64,000 nucleotides of DNA, from the NCBI GenBank assembly GCA_021372865.1, contig JAJFTO010000004.1, forward strand, positions 1-64,000, read 5' to 3'. Made by a program: the position numbers and the translations under genes. Shown one piece after another: positions 26,933-36,032 of this stretch; position 1 is the first letter of the stretch; every line of letters begins with the position of its first letter. The notes beneath the pieces are model-generated. The model saw only the letters and a list, made by a program, of their open reading frames with translations. It had not been told where the DNA came from and made no database searches. The stretch comes from Porphyromonadaceae bacterium. Lineage in GTDB: Bacteria > Bacteroidota > Bacteroidia > Bacteroidales > Dysgonomonadaceae.

Positions 26933-28636
26933 ATGTATTACGTCTATATTATTTACTCGCTCTTATTCCTTGTTTCTTTTGCAGTTGCCGAGCAAGGGAT
27001 TTTGAACGAGAACGCGTATGTAAAGCAATTCGCATTTGGAATTGTTTTTATCGTTGCGCTTGCCATATCCCTTATCCAATCTTCTAAAGAAGGTAAAACA
27101 GCGGTCCTGCGTATCACGGGGGGAGATATGATTGCAGTGACCCTGCTTTTTGTCTATCTATGCTTTTATTGGGGGACTTACAACAACTTGGACTTCGCGC
27201 TCCCGTTCATCTTTTTTTTATTTTACGTCTTTGCACGCATTTATCATGCGGGGAACAGCAAATATATAAGTGCTTTATACACGATAGCTCCTATTATTAT
27301 ATTATTGCATGTTTTAATTTGCGGGTTGCAGCTTTTACATATCGTGCCTGCATTCCATTCGTATTTTCCGGTCGGAAGTACTTTTGGCAATCCGGATGTT
27401 CTGGGAGCATATTTGGCCGTACTGCTCCCATTCTGTTACACACAACCGAAACAAAGAATATTCAATTACTCAGTTCTATTATTGGGAGTGATCTTATTAT
27501 TGGCATTACAAGCACGGACAGCGTTAGTTGCTACCGTGATAACGGGGATATTGTATTTATTACTATCAGGTAAAATCACCGGAAAACAACTTGTCAGATG
27601 GTTGCTATTCCCATTTATTGCCTCTGTGGCATTATTGATATGGTGGCACTCGGCATCTGTGAGCGGGCGACTTCTCATCTGGTTTACTGCCTCTAAAATG
27701 ATGATTAAAAAACCAATGGGATGGGGATTGTATGCGTTTGAAAAGCATTATCCCGAATTTCAATCCGATTACGTTGCAAGCCACCGGATACCCGACCTTT
27801 TTAGTCCCGACCTCGTACATTCGCCTTATAATGAGTTCCTGAATACAGGTGTAACGTTGGGATTTGCCGGGTTGCTCTTGTTTATCGTACTCGCTTTATT
27901 TATCATTATTGCCGCTTATAAAACACAGTCACCACTCTTATACCCAATATGCGCGTTCTTGATAATTTCACTTGCTTACCATCCTTCCAAGATAATTCCC
28001 CTGATTATAATTCTTATTCTATTTATAGCAATAATACTCAATTCTGACCGTATAAAACCAATATTAACGATCAATATCAGGCACAAGGCAATTGTCTTAA
28101 TCCCTGTAATGGTTATTACAGTTCTTTTTGTCGGGAATTGTGGGCTTAGTTATAATAGATGGCAAACAGCCTTGGAGAATATGAAAAATGAAGCATATTG
28201 GAAGGTAGCGAATGCTCAATTTGTACAAGCTTATCCCATGATGAAAGGGAACGGACGTTTCCTTGTAACATGGGCGGATTTGCAATACAGGATGGGGAAT
28301 ACGTCCGGATCATTATCTTTATTAAAAGAAGCAGAACAATACTTCTGTGATGACATATTATTGAAAAACATGGCAACTTTATATGAAGAAACGGAACAAA
28401 TTGAAGAAGCGAAAAGGGCGTTTGACAGGGCGGTAAACGTAGTTCCAAGTGCATTCAATATTGCCTATGAACGGATTTTATTCCTTCAACGAATAGGAGA
28501 ACATCAGGAAGCCTATAGGGAAGCCATAAAACTCAATAATATACCGATAAAATCATCCTATTATGTTGATCCGTTCATAGTCAAATCAAAACTGAGAACA
28601 ATCATCCGGTCTTATCAGGAAGAACAAATTAAATAA
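26933..28636 (+). CDS. O-antigen-ligase-like (Wzy_C) membrane protein with C-terminal TPR region, copy B
   Basis: 567 residues, a paralogue of the product at 23748-25577. It has some ten to twelve membrane helices with GSTFGNPDVLGAYLA, ALQARTALVA, GRLLIWFTASKMMIKKP and HSPYNEFLN near residue 295. The C-terminal 150 residues form TPR-like helices (LLKNMATLYEETEQIEEAKRAF). Marker positions match copy A, but overall similarity is only moderate, which fits old divergence with different substrates better than a recent duplication. It follows a bacteriocin-like lipoprotein and small membrane protein just as copy A does. Function as a protein-directed glycan ligase is inferred. Confidence 0.78.
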   Translation: MYYVYIIYSLLFLVSFAVAEQGILNENAYVKQFAFGIVFIVALAISLIQSSKEGKTAVLRITGGDMIAVTLLFVYLCFYWGTYNNLDFALPFIFFLFYVFARIYHAGNSKYISALYTIAPIIILLHVLICGLQLLHIVPAFHSYFPVGSTFGNPDVLGAYLAVLLPFCYTQPKQRIFNYSVLLLGVILLLALQARTALVATVITGILYLLLSGKITGKQLVRWLLFPFIASVALLIWWHSASVSGRLLIWFTASKMMIKKPMGWGLYAFEKHYPEFQSDYVASHRIPDLFSPDLVHSPYNEFLNTGVTLGFAGLLLFIVLALFIIIAAYKTQSPLLYPICAFLIISLAYHPSKIIPLIIILILFIAIILNSDRIKPILTINIRHKAIVLIPVMVITVLFVGNCGLSYNRWQTALENMKNEAYWKVANAQFVQAYPMMKGNGRFLVTWADLQYRMGNTSGSLSLLKEAEQYFCDDILLKNMATLYEETEQIEEAKRAFDRAVNVVPSAFNIAYERILFLQRIGEHQEAYREAIKLNNIPIKSSYYVDPFIVKSKLRTIIRSYQEEQIK

Positions 28637-28640
28637 AACA

Positions 28641-29744
28641 ATGAAGATTGAAAAAATAATAATGTCATCCGTTTTATTGGCATTTACTGCCTGTCATACG
28701 GAGTATGACGAAGATATTATTCCCATTATTTATGCGGAACGGACAGTTATCGTTTATATGTCGGCAGATAATGACTTGTCGGCAGATGCCCTTGACGACA
28801 TCGAAGAAATAAAAAAAGGGTACAGAGACAATGACGTCAACCTGGTAATTTTTGCAGATTTAGCAAGGGAATCGCCTTATTTATTGGAGATTGGGCTAGA
28901 TTCGGGGGAAATAGTAAAAACATATCCTGAAATAAATTCAGCCAACGCCTCTCAAATGCAGGAGGTCTTGAACGATATTATAGATCTGTATCCCGCTAAT
29001 AACTATGGCTTGGTATTATGGTCTCATGGCACGTCATGGCTTCCTCCAAACACACCATTAAGGTCGTTTGGAAGAGATCATGGAAATGAAATGAATATAC
29101 CCAGCCTATCAATAGCCCTGCCAATTCATTTCGATTTTATCCTGTTCGACGCCTGCCTGATGGGTGCAGTTGAAGTAGCATATGAATTGAAAGATAAAAC
29201 AGATTATATCATAGCTTCTTCTATGGAAATAATCTATAAAGGATTTCCTTATGACAGGATTATTCCAGAAGTGGTAAAACCAGTCATCAATTATAAATCC
29301 GTAGCGAAGCATTATTTTGATTATTATGACAATATGGATGGAGCATACCGTTCGTCAACCATTTCTGTTATTAAAACACAACATTTGAGGGAATTGGCAT
29401 TTTGTTTAAAACAACTTTTTGAAAATCACGAAACAAACATTCAGCTATTTGAAAGAAGCACTATTCAACGAATGGATACTTACGAAGAACAATATTGTTT
29501 TGATTTAGCAGACTTTGTAAATACAATTTTTTCTGAGATAGATAAAAGCTTATTTACTGGTGTACTTAATGAAACAGTTGTCTACAAGGCATATACTCCG
29601 ATGTTTCTGTCGGAATACGAGATTAAAACTTATTGTGGATTAAGCTGTTATTTACCCCACCCCAAGCGCAAAGATTTGAATGATTATTACAAAACGTTGG
29701 AATGGTGTAAAGATTCTGGTATAGATAAAAAATTTATTGATTAA
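28641..29744 (+). CDS. Clostripain-like (C11) cysteine peptidase lipoprotein
   Basis: 367 residues. The signal ends LAFTAC (Cys18). The C11 catalytic dyad is visible: His129 in LVLWSHGTSW and Cys172 in LFDACLMGAVE. The segment YIIASSMEIIYKGFPYDRI next to it is typical of the family. C11 enzymes cut after Arg or Lys and often mature by self-cleavage. Four bases separate it from ligase copy B, so the two are co-transcribed. Lying beside bacteriocin-like lipoproteins with basic stretches, it is a candidate maturation or release peptidase; this is inference. Confidence 0.85.
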   Translation: MKIEKIIMSSVLLAFTACHTEYDEDIIPIIYAERTVIVYMSADNDLSADALDDIEEIKKGYRDNDVNLVIFADLARESPYLLEIGLDSGEIVKTYPEINSANASQMQEVLNDIIDLYPANNYGLVLWSHGTSWLPPNTPLRSFGRDHGNEMNIPSLSIALPIHFDFILFDACLMGAVEVAYELKDKTDYIIASSMEIIYKGFPYDRIIPEVVKPVINYKSVAKHYFDYYDNMDGAYRSSTISVIKTQHLRELAFCLKQLFENHETNIQLFERSTIQRMDTYEEQYCFDLADFVNTIFSEIDKSLFTGVLNETVVYKAYTPMFLSEYEIKTYCGLSCYLPHPKRKDLNDYYKTLEWCKDSGIDKKFID

Positions 29745-29826
29745 ATTTCAAAAAACAAATACTAATAATATTCAAGTAAGGATATTTAACCCGCTCTTTT
29801 CTGTCAATCATTAAAACACAATTAAA

Positions 29827-31797
29827 ATGAACAACATAAGCAAGTTTTTAATTATTTATGTACTCTTGATTTTTACAGCCTGTAGCAATAAAAATGACTA
29901 TAGATTGCAAGAAGCTTTGTCGCTTGCAGGAAAAAATCGAATTGAATTAAAAAAAGTTTTAAAAAGATATTCAAAAAATGCAACAGATAGCTTAAAATAT
30001 AAAGCTGCATGCTTTCTAATAGAGAACATGCCCGGTTACTATTATTATGAAGGAGAGGTTTTAGAAAATTACTCTACTTATTTTAAATGGCTTGATGACA
30101 ATAAGAAAAGACCTGGACAGATTATAGAATCCCTTGAACAAAAATATGGTGTATTTGATATATCTAAACTTAAAGTAAAACATGATATTCAAGAAATAGA
30201 TTCTGCCTATTTGTGTGAAAATATTGATTTATCATTTGAAGTATGGAAAAAGTTTCCCTGGTGCAAGAATATATCTTTTAATGATTTTTGCGAATACATT
30301 CTTCCATATCGAATAGGGAATGAAAAAATAACCAATTGGCGAAAAAAATATTTAGACAAATATGGTGCTTATTTAGATACAATAAAAACGGAAAATCCGG
30401 TAACTGCAGCAAGAAACCTGAGAAAAATCATTTTAGATAAGAGAGGAGAGCCACGGTTTACAGTGATTCGGCCAAATGGTTATCCAAATATAGATGCGCT
30501 TACAGCAGAGGCCTTTAACGGTTCCTGTGATGACATATCCTGGTTTACTTTATTTTTATTCAGGTGTGTCGGAATTCCATGTACTATCGATTACATACCG
30601 CTAAGAGGAAATGATAATGTAGGACATTCTTGGGTTTCAATAAAAAATCACAAAGGAGAATTTTACTTCACAGACTTTTTTAGCAATATTGCGTTTATTT
30701 CTGAAAATTCGGGAAACAGATTAGCTTTAAAGACTAAAGCATATAGAAAAACATTTTCAAAAAACAGAGATGCGATTAAAAAAATATCAGAAATAACTCA
30801 TGACACTCCAAAGGAATTTTCAGACAATAATTACAGGTTTATTGATGTAACCTATTTGTATACTAATTTCCTGTCCAATATAGAAATCCAGGAAAACGCA
30901 CTGTATCCGGATAAGAGAGGTGAAAAACTTGTCTATTTATGCATGTCGTCAAAATTGGAATGGATCCCTGTTGACTGGAGCATCATAAATAATAATTCGT
31001 ATGTGTTCAATATCGAATCGGGATGTGTATCAAGGCTGGCAAATTATGAGAATGGGAAATTAATTTTTGTAAGCGATCCTTTTATTGTACAGAGGCAGTC
31101 GAGAGAAATACATTTCTTTAAATTAAAAAAAGGAGAATATGAGTCTGTTACCCTGTTTTCAAAATTTCCTCTCAGAGTAGAATCATCATATAGAAACAGG
31201 ATGATTGGCGGTGTCTTTGAAGGATGTAATAACCCGCAATTTCAAAAGGCTGATACGATCCATGTAATTAAAGGGGCTCCTTCGCGTCTGCTTACTACAG
31301 TTTCCGTTTCTCCCCTTAAAGAATACCGGTATGTCAGGTATAAAGGTCCATCAGGCAGCTATTGTAATATAGCTGAAGTTCAATTCTTCTCCGATTCCGT
31401 TTATTTAACCGGAAAGGTCATAGGAACTCCCGGAAGCCTTAAAAATGATGGCTCCCGGGAATATACGAATGTGTTTGACGGTTCAACAAACACATCATTC
31501 GATCACAATACTCCAAGCGACGGCTGGGCAGGACTCGATTTGTCGACTCCGAAAAGAATAACGAAAATCGTTTATTCCCCGAGAAATAGCGACAATTACA
31601 TAAAAGAAGGTCAAAAATACGAATTGTTTTATAGTGGTAAGGAAGGGTGGAAATCGTTAGGTCAACAAGTGGCAACTTCCGATTCCTTGAACTACGACAA
31701 TGTACCCACAGGAACGTTATACTATTTAAAAAATTATTCTTCGGGAGTTCAGGAAAGAATTTTTAATATTGAAGAAGGTAAACCTATTTTCAAATGA
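29827..31797 (+). CDS. Lipoprotein with transglutaminase-like and C-terminal discoidin-like domains
   Basis: 656 residues. The signal ends FTACS (Cys18). The transglutaminase-like domain has an intact triad: Cys234 in NGSCDDIS, His267 in VGHSWVSI and Asp283 in YFTDFF. A beta-rich middle follows. The last 150 residues look like an F5/8-type C (discoidin) domain: YVRYKGPSGSYCNIAEVQFF, NVFDGSTNTSFD, GWAGLDLSTPKRITKIVYSPR. Transglutaminase-like proteins may cross-link, deamidate or cut peptide bonds, and discoidin domains bind sugar or surface ligands. An intact triad makes it a probable active enzyme. It stands last of the large genes of the second module. Confidence 0.78.
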   Translation: MNNISKFLIIYVLLIFTACSNKNDYRLQEALSLAGKNRIELKKVLKRYSKNATDSLKYKAACFLIENMPGYYYYEGEVLENYSTYFKWLDDNKKRPGQIIESLEQKYGVFDISKLKVKHDIQEIDSAYLCENIDLSFEVWKKFPWCKNISFNDFCEYILPYRIGNEKITNWRKKYLDKYGAYLDTIKTENPVTAARNLRKIILDKRGEPRFTVIRPNGYPNIDALTAEAFNGSCDDISWFTLFLFRCVGIPCTIDYIPLRGNDNVGHSWVSIKNHKGEFYFTDFFSNIAFISENSGNRLALKTKAYRKTFSKNRDAIKKISEITHDTPKEFSDNNYRFIDVTYLYTNFLSNIEIQENALYPDKRGEKLVYLCMSSKLEWIPVDWSIINNNSYVFNIESGCVSRLANYENGKLIFVSDPFIVQRQSREIHFFKLKKGEYESVTLFSKFPLRVESSYRNRMIGGVFEGCNNPQFQKADTIHVIKGAPSRLLTTVSVSPLKEYRYVRYKGPSGSYCNIAEVQFFSDSVYLTGKVIGTPGSLKNDGSREYTNVFDGSTNTSFDHNTPSDGWAGLDLSTPKRITKIVYSPRNSDNYIKEGQKYELFYSGKEGWKSLGQQVATSDSLNYDNVPTGTLYYLKNYSSGVQERIFNIEEGKPIFK

Positions 31798-31830
31798 TGT
31801 GATTACAACAATAACGCAAGATATTTATAA

Positions 31831-31896
31831 TGGCTGTTGAAAAATTTTACATATTTATTCGTGATTATACTTTACTTTCAGGATAAAAAATATTAA
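31831..31896 (+). pseudogene. Remnant of a two-TM small protein
   Basis: The frame ending at the TAA 31894-31896 reads WLLKNFTYLFVIILYFQDKKY and has no start codon, with a stop just before it. It matches the C-terminal half of the small protein at 26678-26869 (LFVILFYLQDRR). The intact paralogue begins 13 bases later at 31909. This is best read as a truncated tandem copy. Confidence 0.55.
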
Positions 31897-31908
31897 TAAA
31901 TTTCTCTT

Positions 31909-32103
31909 ATGAAAAAATTTGCATTTACTTTCGTAATGTTCTCGTTTCTTTACCTGATGGCAACATGGGCAAATTATCTTGTTATTCTTCCGGAACGACC
32001 TTATTTATGGTGGCTTCATATCTTATTTGCCCTTTTGACCGGAACTACAGGTGTAATAATTACTTATTTTCAGAATAAAAGAAAAGAAAAAAAGAAAGAA
32101 TAA
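31909..32103 (+). CDS. Small two-TM protein, paralogue of the 26678 gene
   Basis: 64 residues. Two membrane helices (about 4-24 and 34-52) are followed by a basic tail (YFQNKRKEKKKE). Length, helix positions and the YFQ/YLQ plus basic tail agree with the coupled protein at 26678-26869, and a remnant of the same type sits just upstream. No cysteines or catalytic residues. Unlike its paralogue it is not coupled to an upstream lipoprotein of the Gly-rich type. Confidence 0.65.
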   Translation: MKKFAFTFVMFSFLYLMATWANYLVILPERPYLWWLHILFALLTGTTGVIITYFQNKRKEKKKE

Positions 32104-32194
32104 TTCCATTGAAACTAAAGGTTGGCAGAAAATCAGACCGGAAACTCGTAGTGAATCTCATAGGTAGTGAATTACCAATTAAAAATTTCCGACT

Positions 32195-32832
32195 ATGAAA
32201 AACTTTAAAAAGGTGAAAACTATTATTTTATCAATCATGTTTTCTCTTACAGCCAATTTAATTATGGCCTAGCCTGTGAGTCACATGGATTTAGGGCGAT
32301 ATTTAAAAACGATTGAATATAACGTGCTTCACCCGGGAGTGACGGAAGAGGGAAACATGTATAATCTGGAGCATAAATCAGAAATTGACAGATTGTTTTT
32401 TGGAACAAAAAACTCCTTTGTGGAATTTGTATTCGAGAGTACTCCTGAGGGAAGTAACGAAGCTATTGCATTCCGCATTATTAAAAACCGACAGAATAAT
32501 TCTTATGAACTGGAAGTGATGTGTTATATACATCTTATCGTCCTGAGCCCTTAAAAATTCAGATTAGTAATAAATTAGCTGAGAAGATACATGGCAAAAC
32601 TTCAATGCTGATTGAAAATTTCAGAGGAGTAGGAATACCCCTGAATATTGCGGATGGTTTCACTGTTACATTTCGTTGTGTTAAGGATGATGAGTTATGG
32701 ACTTTGTGGATTCATAACCCTATGGAGGGAAAGGCGTTCCAGTTTTCCGATCTTTTCCGGCAATTAATCAAGGATAGTTTTGATAACAAAATGAACGAAA
32801 CTAAATATTTGAAGTTACTTGATGAAATATAG
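32195..32832 (+). pseudogene. Broken secreted-protein gene (in-frame TAG and frameshift)
   Basis: ATG at 32195 starts a clear signal peptide (KTIILSIMFSLTANLIMA). A TAG at 32270-32272 follows directly at the expected cleavage point. The same frame then continues with VSHMDLGRYLKTIEYNV and RLFFGTKNSFVEFVFES to about 32520. There the reading shifts to another frame, continuing LYTSYRPEPLKIQISNKLAEKI and ending LKLLDEI at 32832. I recall intact relatives in Bacteroidota only as hypothetical secreted proteins. Two independent lesions make a dead gene more likely than recoding. Confidence 0.72.
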
Positions 32833-32908
32833 GATGAAACAAAATAAATAATTCCGGAATATAACTTGCAAGCCATGTATTGAATATTTTTTTAAAAGCT
32901 AACATATT

Positions 32909-33190
32909 ATGAATTTAAAAGAACAATTTAAGGAAAGTTGGACGTTTGCCGTCGCGGCAGGTATATTTATTTTGTTGGTTGTACTCTCAACCTCCGATAT
33001 ATATGAAGTAGGTAATACTGTTTGGGGAATAGCCCATATACTTTTGGCAGTTACGGTTACTTATACTTGCCTCAAAGCCGCGAGAAGATTCCAGGAAAAG
33101 GGGAAATATGCTGACTGTACACGGTTAATATATGGAGCCGGATTCTTATCGGGTTTGTGGTTATATGAAGCCATAGAATATCTGTTTTAG
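32909..33190 (+). CDS. Small three-TM hypothetical protein
   Basis: 93 residues with three hydrophobic segments, about 12-29, 38-58 and 72-92, and a basic loop (KAARRFQEKGKY) between the second and third. No family recognised. It follows the broken secreted-protein gene by 76 bases and is the last gene of the A/T-rich island. As with other small membrane proteins here, an immunity role is possible but unsupported. Confidence 0.5.
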   Translation: MNLKEQFKESWTFAVAAGIFILLVVLSTSDIYEVGNTVWGIAHILLAVTVTYTCLKAARRFQEKGKYADCTRLIYGAGFLSGLWLYEAIEYLF

Positions 33191-33363
33191 TTATTATAAT
33201 GTAGATCTGAATATGATGATTGTGTAGATGTTGCAGCAACTATTCATTATGGGATTGGGTGTTATTGCCTCTGCTGGTGGTATCCCCGTAGTTTTTTATC
33301 AGAGATGATTGAATAATATCCTACAAAACAGCATCGCATAAAACAATATCTTATAAAACAACG

Positions 33364-33396
33364 TATATTTGCGCAATTTTTATTCTGAATGCGCAA
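33364..33396 (+). promoter_or_regulatory. -7 box and leader hairpin before the EamA transporter gene
   Basis: TATATTTG at 33364-33371 is a perfect -7 box. Overlapping it, TTGCGCA (33369-33375) and TGCGCAA (33390-33396) form a seven-base inverted repeat around the transcription start region, which could be an operator. The ATG follows at 33415. Confidence 0.45.
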
Positions 33397-33414
33397 CGTT
33401 GTACGTCATTTTTC

Positions 33415-34299
33415 ATGCTACTTCAATCACACATTGGTGAAATTGCCTCTTTGCTGACGGCTATTTGCTGGACGCTGAGTGCCATTTTTTTTGAGAAAGC
33501 CGGACGGCGGGTAGGATCGCTGTCGGTGAATATCATCCGTATATTTCTTGGAGTTATCTTCCTGGGACTTACCACACTTGTTACGCGTGGCATGTTTTTC
33601 CCGATGGATGCCACGCCCTACAACTGGTTCTGGCTGGGTATCTCAGGTATCGTTGGCTTTTTCCTGGGGGACCTGTTTTTGTTCAGGTCCTATCTCATTA
33701 TCGGGTCCCGTACCTCCCAGTTGGTCATGAGCCTTGCACCCATGCTCACAGCTGTCATCGGCTGGTTTTTCCTGCAGGAGATTCTTTCGCCCAAGAGTAT
33801 TCTGGGTATTGTGGTAAGTGTGACTGGAATAATGATCGTGGTAGCCGGGAAAAGATTAAAACTGAATGTGCCGCTACGTGGATTTCTCTATGCATTGGGT
33901 GGTGCCCTCGGACAGGCCATAGGCCTTATTCTCAGTAAAAAGGGGATGGGCGATTACGATGCAGTGGCGGCCACACAGATTCGCGCCATCTTCGGGTTTG
34001 CTGCTTTTGCCCTGCTGGTCACCTTTATGCGCAGGTGGAAGCGGGTCTTCCTGGCTGCCTGCGACAAGGAAGGGATGAAAGGAATCACTGTGGGCGCAGT
34101 ATTCGGTCCTTTCGTAGGTGTAGCCTTGTCGCTCTACGCGGTACAACATACCGAGACGGGTATTGCTTCGGCGCTGATGGCCCTGACACCCATCTTTATC
34201 ATTGTACCTTCGGCCATTATGTTCAAAGAAAAGATCACCCCCCGTCAGGTGATCGGTGCGGTGATCAGCATTGCCGGAGCAACGATTTTCTTTTTGTAG
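33415..34299 (+). CDS. EamA/DMT-family transporter
   Basis: 294 residues with ten membrane helices arranged as two EamA repeats. Signposts are the first-helix LLTAICWTLSAIFFEKAG, FLGDLFLFRSYLIIGSRTSQLVMSLAPMLTA at the end of repeat one, and a matching TETGIASALMALTPIFIIVPS in repeat two. The family moves amino acids, nucleosides or other metabolites out of or into the cell; the substrate cannot be told. It is convergent with the next gene. Confidence 0.9.
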   Translation: MLLQSHIGEIASLLTAICWTLSAIFFEKAGRRVGSLSVNIIRIFLGVIFLGLTTLVTRGMFFPMDATPYNWFWLGISGIVGFFLGDLFLFRSYLIIGSRTSQLVMSLAPMLTAVIGWFFLQEILSPKSILGIVVSVTGIMIVVAGKRLKLNVPLRGFLYALGGALGQAIGLILSKKGMGDYDAVAATQIRAIFGFAAFALLVTFMRRWKRVFLAACDKEGMKGITVGAVFGPFVGVALSLYAVQHTETGIASALMALTPIFIIVPSAIMFKEKITPRQVIGAVISIAGATIFFL

Positions 34300-34305
34300 G
34301 AACGT

Positions 34306-35367
34306 TTATTTTACTGAGAGGGTTCTTTTCTCCTTGCTGCTTTGGAAAGCAAGTTCGATGATATGTATCACATTGCGCGCTTCCTTTGGATTGACAGCAA
34401 TCTTCGCTTTACCGAGGATGGCATCACGCAGGTTGATAAAATAGTCGCGGTAATCACCCGGCTCACTCTCCAGTTTTCCCTGTATCTTCACTCCTTTGTA
34501 TTCGGTGTTGATCGTTCCCCAGATGTTCTCCGGCTCACGTCCCCAATCCTTTCCTTGTGGAATGGCACCACCGTCGAGGGTAGCCTCCTGCACGTCGAGC
34601 CCATACTTCACATAGGAACCGTTTGTGCCGTGCAACATAAAGGTGGGTCCCGGAATGCGGCAGATCATGCCTGATTTCAGTGTGGCAATAAAGGTGGGGT
34701 AGTGGAGGCGTACATCGAAATGGTCGTCGGCTTTTGCCCATGAGCGCTGAGAGTTGATTTCGGCAGTGACGGCTTCGGGTATACCAAAGAACCATAACGC
34801 CTGGTCAACGAGGTGTGCCCCCAGATCGTAAAAAATACCCGAGCCAGGCAGGGGCTGTTCGCGCCATGCGCCATTGGGACGGGGGGCGGTACGGTACCGG
34901 TCGAAATGTGATTCATAGTCTACAATTTCACCCAACAGGCCACTATCGAGTAATTTTTTGACAGTCCGTGTGTCGCTCGTAAAACGACGGTTGTGATAGA
35001 CCGTAAGAATTTTTTTATGCCTTTCCGCCAATGTGATGAGTTCATCGGCTTCTGCCACGTTGACGGTGAATGGCTTCTCCACCACCACATGCTTGCCTGC
35101 CAGAAGCGCTTCCCGGGCCCAGTGGAAATGATCGGTATTGGGGGAGGTGACAATGACGAGATCGATTTCAGGGTCATCGATGATGCTCTTTCCGTCGGGT
35201 ACGACTGCCGTCACGGGGTAACGCTCTTCGATAAGTGCAATACTTTCGGGCTTGGAGGTGCTGATCTTTGTCAGTTCATATCCTTCCACCACATCAATAA
35301 AGGGGGCATGAAAAACCCGGCCGGAAAGCCCGTAACCGATAATGCCTGTACGAATGTTGGTCGACAT
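34306..35367 (-). CDS. Gfo/Idh/MocA-family oxidoreductase
   Basis: 353 residues. The Rossmann motif is GIIGYGLSGR at the N-terminus, with VTSPNTDHFHWAREALLAGKHVVVEKPF around residues 70-100; the Lys in EKPF is the family's catalytic or cofactor lysine. The C-terminal beta-sheet domain has YDLGAHLVDQALWFFG. Such enzymes oxidise or reduce sugars and related compounds using NAD(P). The substrate is unknown. A -7 box stands upstream at 35402-35409, so it is its own transcription unit. Confidence 0.92.
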   Translation of the reverse strand: MSTNIRTGIIGYGLSGRVFHAPFIDVVEGYELTKISTSKPESIALIEERYPVTAVVPDGKSIIDDPEIDLVIVTSPNTDHFHWAREALLAGKHVVVEKPFTVNVAEADELITLAERHKKILTVYHNRRFTSDTRTVKKLLDSGLLGEIVDYESHFDRYRTAPRPNGAWREQPLPGSGIFYDLGAHLVDQALWFFGIPEAVTAEINSQRSWAKADDHFDVRLHYPTFIATLKSGMICRIPGPTFMLHGTNGSYVKYGLDVQEATLDGGAIPQGKDWGREPENIWGTINTEYKGVKIQGKLESEPGDYRDYFINLRDAILGKAKIAVNPKEARNVIHIIELAFQSSKEKRTLSVK

Positions 35368-35401
35368 GTGTAATTTTTTTGAGTTATTGAATGTATATTT
35401 T

Positions 35402-35409
35402 CAAAGATA
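35402..35409 (-). promoter_or_regulatory. -7 promoter box of the Gfo/Idh/MocA gene
   Basis: Minus-strand TATCTTTG, a perfect TAnnTTTG, 35 bases before the ATG at 35367. Confidence 0.5.
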
Positions 35410-35453
35410 AACAATTTTGTGAAAAGAGCGAAGGGGTGAACGGGAAACAACTC

Positions 35454-36032
35454 TTATTGTCCGGTCAGAAATTGTGCCAGCCGACGGGTAGCCAGCGCGC
35501 GGTGGCTTATCTGATTCTTCACGTCGTTGCCCAACTCGGCAAAGGTTCGCTCATATCCGTCAGGAATAAATATTGGATCATATCCAAAGCCGGCTTCGCC
35601 TCTTCTCTCTTCGATGATCTTTCCATTGACCACCCCTTCAAAGAAGTGCTTTTCATTGCCGATCAGCAGTGCGATTACCGTACGGAAACGGGCGTTGCGG
35701 TTCTTTAATCCCACCAGTGCATGGAGAAGCTTTTCCATATTGTCCGCAGGGTTACATGCTTCACCGGCATAACGCGAAGAATATACTCCCGGGGCACCGC
35801 CAAGTACTTCCACTTCCAGACCCGTGTCATCGGCAAAACAGTCGTAGCCATATTTCTCTTTTATATAGCGTGCCTTAAGAAGCGCATTCTCCTCAAGCGT
35901 GGAACCTGTTTCCTCAATCTCATCGTTGCAATGGATGTCAGCAAGGCTGAGAATTTGTAATGATCCGTCTGTGATTTTCCGGATCTCGTCGAGTTTGTGT
36001 TTGTTGTTGGTCGCGAATATTATTTTCTTCAT
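35454..36032 (-). CDS. rdgB: XTP/dITP pyrophosphatase (RdgB/HAM1)
   Basis: 192 residues. Removes non-canonical purine nucleoside triphosphates (XTP, ITP, dITP) from the pool. Seen are [13 protein letters not shown] at the N-terminus, the acidic [35 protein letters not shown] and the C-terminal NQISHRALA, all characteristic. The start ATG shares one base with the stop of the upstream PorW-like gene (TAATG), so translation is coupled. Confidence 0.97.
   Translation of the reverse strand: MKKIIFATNNKHKLDEIRKITDGSLQILSLADIHCNDEIEETGSTLEENALLKARYIKEKYGYDCFADDTGLEVEVLGGAPGVYSSRYAGEACNPADNMEKLLHALVGLKNRNARFRTVIALLIGNEKHFFEGVVNGKIIEERRGEAGFGYDPIFIPDGYERTFAELGNDVKNQISHRALATRRLAQFLTGQ

Noticed and set aside
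23748..28636. The two Wzy_C proteins as part of an O-antigen or capsule cluster
   Set aside because: No flippase, sugar-nucleotide or glycosyltransferase gene lies between 18.7 and 33.4 kb; the glycosyltransferase operon is 20 kb away.
32270..32272. TAG read as a recoded codon (pyrrolysine or suppressor)
   Set aside because: A separate frameshift further on shows that the gene is dead, and other genes in the window use TAG as a stop.
18701..33350. Prophage or integrative element
   Set aside because: No integrase, transposase, phage structural gene, tRNA target or direct-repeat ends were seen.
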